Assembly (NCBI GenBank): GCA_934230115.1
Contig: CAKQEI010000018.1
Coordinates: 1 to 34,951, forward strand
Source: an uncultured Prevotella sp.
GTDB taxonomy: Bacteria; Bacteroidota; Bacteroidia; Bacteroidales; Bacteroidaceae
Length of the DNA: 34,951 bases
Reading direction: 5' to 3'
The stretch's first letter is position 1. Every line of letters starts with the position of its first letter. The notes beneath the pieces were generated by a model. That model was given only the letters and a program-made list of their open reading frames with translations, ran no database searches and was not told the origin of the DNA. This document shows positions 30,848 to 34,951 of this stretch, in pieces. The position numbers and the translations under genes are program-made.

Positions 30848-31818
30848 ACAAGTTAGCAACTGAACGACTAAAGCACGTTAAGGAATATGCCATTCAGTGT
30901 ATTAAGGACGAGGCGAAAGCCTTGATGGACCTTATACCACAGCTCGATGATAATTTTGATAAGTCGGTTGACTTGATATACAACTGTCATGGTAAGGTGA
31001 TTGTAACTGGAGTTGGCAAGAGCGGACATATAGGTGCAAAGATAGCAGCAACACTGTCGTCTACAGGCACTCCTTCGTTTTTCATAAATCCGCTTGACGT
31101 ATTTCATGGCGACCTTGGCGTTATGACCAAGGACGATGTGGTGCTTGCCATAAGCAACTCAGGACAGACCGACGAACTGCTGCGTTTCATTCCTATGGTG
31201 CTGCACATGCAGATTCCTATCATCGGAATGAGTGGCAATCCCGACTCTTTGCTTGCCAAATACTCCACGGCTCATATAAATATTCGTGTGGAGAAGGAGG
31301 CTTGTCCGCTTAACCTTGCGCCTACAAGCAGCACAACAGCTACACTTGCCATGGGCGACGCCTTGGCTGTGGCTCTTATGGAGGTGCGCGATTTTAAGCC
31401 ACGCGACTTTGCACAGTTCCATCCTGGCGGTTCTTTGGGCAAGCGATTGCTCACTACTGCTGCCGATGTTATGAAGAGCGACGACATGCCTGTCATTTCT
31501 AAGGAAATGCCTCTGGGTGATGCCATTCTGCTTGTATCGAAAGGCAAGATGGGTATGGGTGTTGCTATAGAGGACGATAAGGTGATAGGATTGATAACTG
31601 ATGGCGACCTTCGCAGAGCTATGGAGAAATGGCGTGAGCGTTTCTTCGACCGGCCAGTTAGCGACATCATGACAACCACTCCAAAGATGGTGGCTCCAAC
31701 AACCAAAATCAGCGAGATACAGAAGATAATGAATAAATACAAGATACACTCTGTGCTCGTCGTAGATGAGGAGAAACATTTGCTTGGCATTGTCGACCAC
31801 TACAGATGTATGGTATAG
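30844..31818 (+). CDS. kdsD: Arabinose-5-phosphate isomerase
   Basis: A 324-residue KpsF/GutQ family enzyme converting ribulose 5-phosphate to arabinose 5-phosphate, the substrate of KdsA. The N-terminal SIS domain has VIVTGVGKSGHIGAKIAATLSSTGTPSFF (about 50-78), then NPLDVFHGDLGVM, LAISNSGQTDELL and LNLAPTSSTTATLAMGDALA, which are specific to this family. FHPGGSLGKRLL leads into two CBS domains (about 205-324) that may sense a nucleotide. The start overlaps the kdsA stop by 4 bp, a typical translationally coupled pair. Confidence 0.95.
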   Translation: MNKLATERLKHVKEYAIQCIKDEAKALMDLIPQLDDNFDKSVDLIYNCHGKVIVTGVGKSGHIGAKIAATLSSTGTPSFFINPLDVFHGDLGVMTKDDVVLAISNSGQTDELLRFIPMVLHMQIPIIGMSGNPDSLLAKYSTAHINIRVEKEACPLNLAPTSSTTATLAMGDALAVALMEVRDFKPRDFAQFHPGGSLGKRLLTTAADVMKSDDMPVISKEMPLGDAILLVSKGKMGMGVAIEDDKVIGLITDGDLRRAMEKWRERFFDRPVSDIMTTTPKMVAPTTKISEIQKIMNKYKIHSVLVVDEEKHLLGIVDHYRCMV

Positions 31819-31885
31819 AATAAGTTGTAAAAATAGAACAAGCAGTGTATTGCAAGGTGAAAAAACTGCAATAAACATTAGATAA

Positions 31886-33157
31886 ATGATATTCAGGACA
31901 ATAATAATAACTATAGTCGCTTGTCTGTCGTTTTTGGCAGAAGCATCTGCTCAGACAAGCGACTCGCTTATCGTCAGCCAACTCCGGCGGGAGGGCATAA
32001 GCTTCTCCCACAACAACAGCGTGACGCTGCTTATGAGCGGACAGGAGAAATTCGACGATATGTTTAAGGCAATACGCCAGGCACGCAGCAGTGTGCATCT
32101 GGAATACTTCAACTTTCGCAACGACTCTATAGCCTCGTTGTTGTTTGACATTCTTGCCGAGAAGGCTAAGGAGGGGGTTGAGGTGCGTGCTTTGTTTGAC
32201 GGCTTTGGCAATGACTCGAACAACCGGCCATTGCGCAAGCGTCATATTAAGGATATTCGCTCTAAGGGGATAGAGATATATGAGTTCGACCCTGTGCGGT
32301 TTCCATGGATTAATCATGTGTTTCATCGTGACCACCGCAAGATTGTTGTCATTGACGGACAAATAGCATATACGGGTGGCATGAATGTGGCCGACTATTA
32401 TATTAATGGAACTCCGCAGGTGGGCGAATGGCGCGATATGCACTGCCGTATAGAAGGTGATGAGGTGAATACGCTTCAGGATATTTTTCTTAGAATATGG
32501 AATAAGACGGCCAAGCAAAATGTGCATGGCGCAAAATATTATCGCAACGCTAATGGAGGAAACTATTTCGAGGGGTTGAAACCTGACACATGCCACACTG
32601 CGGGAAAGAAGATGGTGGGCATCATAAACCGTGAGCCACGCACGACGAACAAGATTATACGCTCGTTCTACTGCAATGCCATCAATGATGCTAAGGACAG
32701 CATAAAACTTGTAAACCCTTATCTCACGCTTACGCATAAACTCAAGAAAACTATTAAAAAGGCTCTGAAGCGTGGTGTTAAGATGGAGATAATGGTGTCG
32801 GCACATAGTGACATTCCGCTAACGCCCGATTGTGTGTTCTATAATGTGCACAAACTGATGAAGCGTGGTGCCGACATTTATATTTATGAGCCGGGATTTC
32901 ACCATACTAAAATAATAATGGTGGACGGACGCTTTTGCACAGTAGGTAGTGCCAACCTCAATTCGCGCAGTCTTCGCTTCGACTATGAGGAGAATGCTGT
33001 TATCATCGACCCTGCTACAACGGCAGAGCTGTCGCGTATGTTCGACCGTGACAAGACGCGTAGCTTCAAGCTCACTCCAAAGAAGTGGAAAGAGTTCCGC
33101 TCTCCTTGGAAGAGGTTTGTGGGGTGGTTTGCGCATCTCTTGGCACCGGTGATATAA
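31886..33157 (+). CDS. Phospholipase D-family, cardiolipin synthase-like protein
   Basis: A 423-residue protein with two phospholipase D HKD motifs: the first in HRDHRKIVVIDG (His150, Lys152, Asp157) followed by TGGMNVADYY, the second in HHTKIIMVDG (His340, Lys342, Asp347) followed by GSANLNSRS. Layout and the LEYFNFRND segment resemble bacterial cardiolipin synthases. Unlike E. coli ClsA, which has two N-terminal membrane spans, this protein starts with what looks like a cleavable signal peptide (MIFRTIIITIVACLSFLAEASA, cleavage near residues 20-23). The C-terminus is amphipathic and basic (WKRFVGWFAHLLAPVI). Follows kdsD by 67 bp. It likely makes cardiolipin or remodels phospholipid on the outer face of the inner membrane. 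Confidence 0.82.
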   Translation: MIFRTIIITIVACLSFLAEASAQTSDSLIVSQLRREGISFSHNNSVTLLMSGQEKFDDMFKAIRQARSSVHLEYFNFRNDSIASLLFDILAEKAKEGVEVRALFDGFGNDSNNRPLRKRHIKDIRSKGIEIYEFDPVRFPWINHVFHRDHRKIVVIDGQIAYTGGMNVADYYINGTPQVGEWRDMHCRIEGDEVNTLQDIFLRIWNKTAKQNVHGAKYYRNANGGNYFEGLKPDTCHTAGKKMVGIINREPRTTNKIIRSFYCNAINDAKDSIKLVNPYLTLTHKLKKTIKKALKRGVKMEIMVSAHSDIPLTPDCVFYNVHKLMKRGADIYIYEPGFHHTKIIMVDGRFCTVGSANLNSRSLRFDYEENAVIIDPATTAELSRMFDRDKTRSFKLTPKKWKEFRSPWKRFVGWFAHLLAPVI

Positions 33158-33194
33158 TATATAATAAGGTGTACAAAATCAATTAATTTATAAT

Positions 33195-33242
33195 AAAAAA
33201 ATATGAGGTCGAGTGATATACGGCTCGACCTCATATTTTTTT
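33195..33242. terminator. Bidirectional terminator after the phospholipase D gene
   Basis: A perfect 19-bp stem (33195-33213 with 33224-33242) with A-run and T-run ends and a 10-nt loop. It ends both this gene and the convergent flavoprotein gene. The arm core GAGGTCGAG matches the mltG terminator. Confidence 0.88.
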
Positions 33243-33254
33243 CATTTATAAAGT

Positions 33255-34832
33255 TTATCTGATTTCAGACAGATATTCAGCACACATTTCAGCACATCTT
33301 TCTCCATCCACTCCTGCCGAGACAATACCGCCAGCATATCCTGCACCTTCTCCACATGGGAAGAGTCCATGAATTTGTACGTGTTGCAATGTCTCGCGGT
33401 CGCGTAGAATGCGTACTGGTGATGATGTGCGAGTCTCTGTAGCTATCATGACAGCTTCATTGGTGAGGAAACCGCGACTCATCTTGCCGAATTTCTTAAA
33501 TCCTTCCTGCAAACGATGACTCACTTGCTTGGGTAGCCAGAAATGTAATGGCGAGGAAATGAGGCCTGGGGCATAGCTGCTCTTAGGCAAGTCGTAAGAC
33601 AGTTTGCCTCTTACAAAGTCATCCATACGTTGTGCGGGGGCTGTCTGTTTCATATTGCCCTGTTGCCAACAAGAGCGTTCGAGCTGTTCCTGGAAGTGCA
33701 TCATGCGCAAATGGTCGTTCTCATTGCCCTCCACATCCTCGGGACGTGTCTCGACTACCATGCCTGAGTTTGACCATTGTGTGCCACGATTGCTCGGACT
33801 CATGCCATTCACCACAAGCTGTTCCTTGTCGGTGGCGGCTGGTATAACAAAGCCTCCAGGACACATACAGAAAGAATATACTCCACGACCGTCTACCTGT
33901 GTGACGAAACTGTATTCGGCTGCGGGCAAGTATTTGCCACGACCTTGCTTGGAGTGATATTGTATTTGGTCAATCAGTTGTGACGGATGCTCCAAGCGCA
34001 CACCTACAGCAATGCCCTTTGCTTCAATCTCAATCTTTGCTTCGGCAAGATAGCGGTAGACATCGCGTGCCGAATGACCGGTGGCGAGAATCACGGGTCC
34101 GTGATAGGTTTCCTCTCTGCCATTGACAAGGTTGATGGCTTCTACGCCAACAATAGTGTCGTTGTTGATAATAAGGCGTGTCATCTTGGTTTGGAAGTGC
34201 ACCTCGCCACCACATCTTATTATAGTCTCGCGCATGTTCTCAATAACCTTTGGTAGCTTATCTGTACCGATATGTGGGTGTGCATCGGCAAGAATGGATG
34301 TTGAGGCTCCATGTTGGCAGAACACATTGAGTATTTTCTCAATGCTTCCGCGCTTTTTGGAACGTGTGTAGAGTTTGCCGTCGGAATAAGCTCCTGCTCC
34401 ACCTTCGCCGAAACAGTAGTTGCTTTCGGGATCAACTGCCTGATTCTTCTTGATGTTGGCAAGGTCTACCTTGCGGTCGCGAACATTCTTGCCACGCTCC
34501 AGGACAATGGGGCGAAGTCCTAATTCTATGAGCCTTAGCGAAGCGAAGAGTCCGCCAGGACCTTCACCCACTACAACAACAGTGGGCTTTCCGCTTACAT
34601 CGCCATATTCTGTCGGCACATATTCATCGTCCTGTGGTATCTCATTGATGTATACTCTCACAGTGAGATTGATGAATATGGTGCGTTGTCGTGCGTCGAT
34701 GCTTCGCTTCAGCACTCTCACAGCATTTATTGTTCTTGCGTCAATACCCTTGTCTTCAGCCACGAACTGTCGTATGTTCTGCTCGCTCGAAGCCACAACC
34801 GGTTGCACGCGTATTTGATATTCTTGTATCAT
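33255..34832 (-). CDS. FAD-dependent oxidoreductase (COG2509)
   Basis: A 525-residue predicted flavoprotein of the COG2509 family. The N-terminal part (about 1-85) is a small alpha/beta domain (RVQPVVASSEQNIRQFVAEDKGIDARTINAVRVLKRSIDAR). It is followed by the dinucleotide-binding motif VVVVGEGPGGLFASLRLIELG and the acidic end of the second strand (VLERG). Further conserved family segments are NYCFGEGGAGAYSDGKLYTR, PVILATGHSARDVY, YSFCMCPGGFVIPAAT and GLFPCGEGAGYAGGIVSAGVDGERCAE. The substrate of this family is unknown to me; redox chemistry on a soluble metabolite is only an inference. Its own consensus promoter lies at 34862-34891. Confidence 0.88.
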   Translation of the reverse strand: MIQEYQIRVQPVVASSEQNIRQFVAEDKGIDARTINAVRVLKRSIDARQRTIFINLTVRVYINEIPQDDEYVPTEYGDVSGKPTVVVVGEGPGGLFASLRLIELGLRPIVLERGKNVRDRKVDLANIKKNQAVDPESNYCFGEGGAGAYSDGKLYTRSKKRGSIEKILNVFCQHGASTSILADAHPHIGTDKLPKVIENMRETIIRCGGEVHFQTKMTRLIINNDTIVGVEAINLVNGREETYHGPVILATGHSARDVYRYLAEAKIEIEAKGIAVGVRLEHPSQLIDQIQYHSKQGRGKYLPAAEYSFVTQVDGRGVYSFCMCPGGFVIPAATDKEQLVVNGMSPSNRGTQWSNSGMVVETRPEDVEGNENDHLRMMHFQEQLERSCWQQGNMKQTAPAQRMDDFVRGKLSYDLPKSSYAPGLISSPLHFWLPKQVSHRLQEGFKKFGKMSRGFLTNEAVMIATETRTSSPVRILRDRETLQHVQIHGLFPCGEGAGYAGGIVSAGVDGERCAEMCAEYLSEIR

Positions 34833-34861
34833 ATTTTATTATGTGTATTGCTTATGTAGCA

Positions 34862-34891
34862 CAAAATTAAGAAAATAAACTTGAATAACAA
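34862..34891 (-). promoter_or_regulatory. Promoter of the COG2509 flavoprotein gene
   Basis: Leftward TTG (34891-34889), a 19-bp spacer and TAATTTTG (34869-34862), 29 bp before the start codon. Strong match to the Bacteroidota consensus. Confidence 0.7.
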
Positions 34892-34951
34892 TTTTTTATA
34901 GAGGAAAATGTGGTTTGTTGTAATATTGATAATAATATCAATTTTATAATA

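Overview
The window looks like a core-genome stretch of a Bacteroidales bacterium, most likely Prevotella or a close relative. This rests on three things. Many intergenic regions carry the Bacteroidota-type promoter, TTG or TTTG followed 17-20 bp later by TAnnTTTG. Several families are largely Bacteroidota-specific (GldB, DUF4492 next to cydAB, a DUF4348-like lipoprotein, a phosphoglycerate-mutase-type homoserine kinase, PNGase F). Base composition is moderate and even, with no sharp change that would mark an island. No rRNA, tRNA, insertion sequence, phage or CRISPR array was seen.

Layout. Positions 1-5,900 hold the first codons of a leftward exported protein, then rightward mtaB (tRNA methylthiotransferase), a family 2 glycosyltransferase and a GldB-like lipoprotein, a leftward phosphoglycolate-phosphatase-like HAD enzyme and a rightward mltG. 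Positions 5,900-9,500 are more accessory: a secreted glycoside-hydrolase-like protein, an Rpn-family nuclease with a 12-bp repeat tail, and a secreted PNGase F-type deglycosylase. Positions 9,500-15,000 encode, leftward, an efflux operon (TolC-like protein, MacA-like adaptor, ABC ATPase, MacB-like permease) preceded by riboflavin synthase. Positions 15,166-15,465 look like a promoter-ncRNA-terminator unit. Positions 15,585-18,622 are the cytochrome bd operon (DUF4492, cydA, cydB). A leftward AAA-ATPase/PD-(D/E)XK protein follows.

Positions 20,572-25,590 are a complete leftward threonine operon: bifunctional aspartokinase/homoserine dehydrogenase, phosphoglycerate-mutase-type homoserine kinase, threonine synthase. 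It is preceded by a leader of about 200 nt that may be regulatory. Next come three leftward genes (a DUF4348-like lipoprotein, murB, a PhnP-like metallo-hydrolase), then rightward pheS, a cluster of six short inverted or direct repeats, and kdsA-kdsD plus a phospholipase D/cardiolipin-synthase-like gene for envelope biogenesis. A leftward COG2509 flavoprotein closes the window.

No wholly new multi-gene system was found. The most interesting unexplained signals are non-coding: (i) a 90-100 nt orphan small RNA candidate between gldB and gph; (ii) a structured RNA of about 260 nt upstream of ribE with two competing helices; (iii) the thrA leader; (iv) the repeat cluster after pheS; (v) a duplicated 66-bp hairpin element after thrC. 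All functional calls come from reading the sequence by eye; no database search was run.
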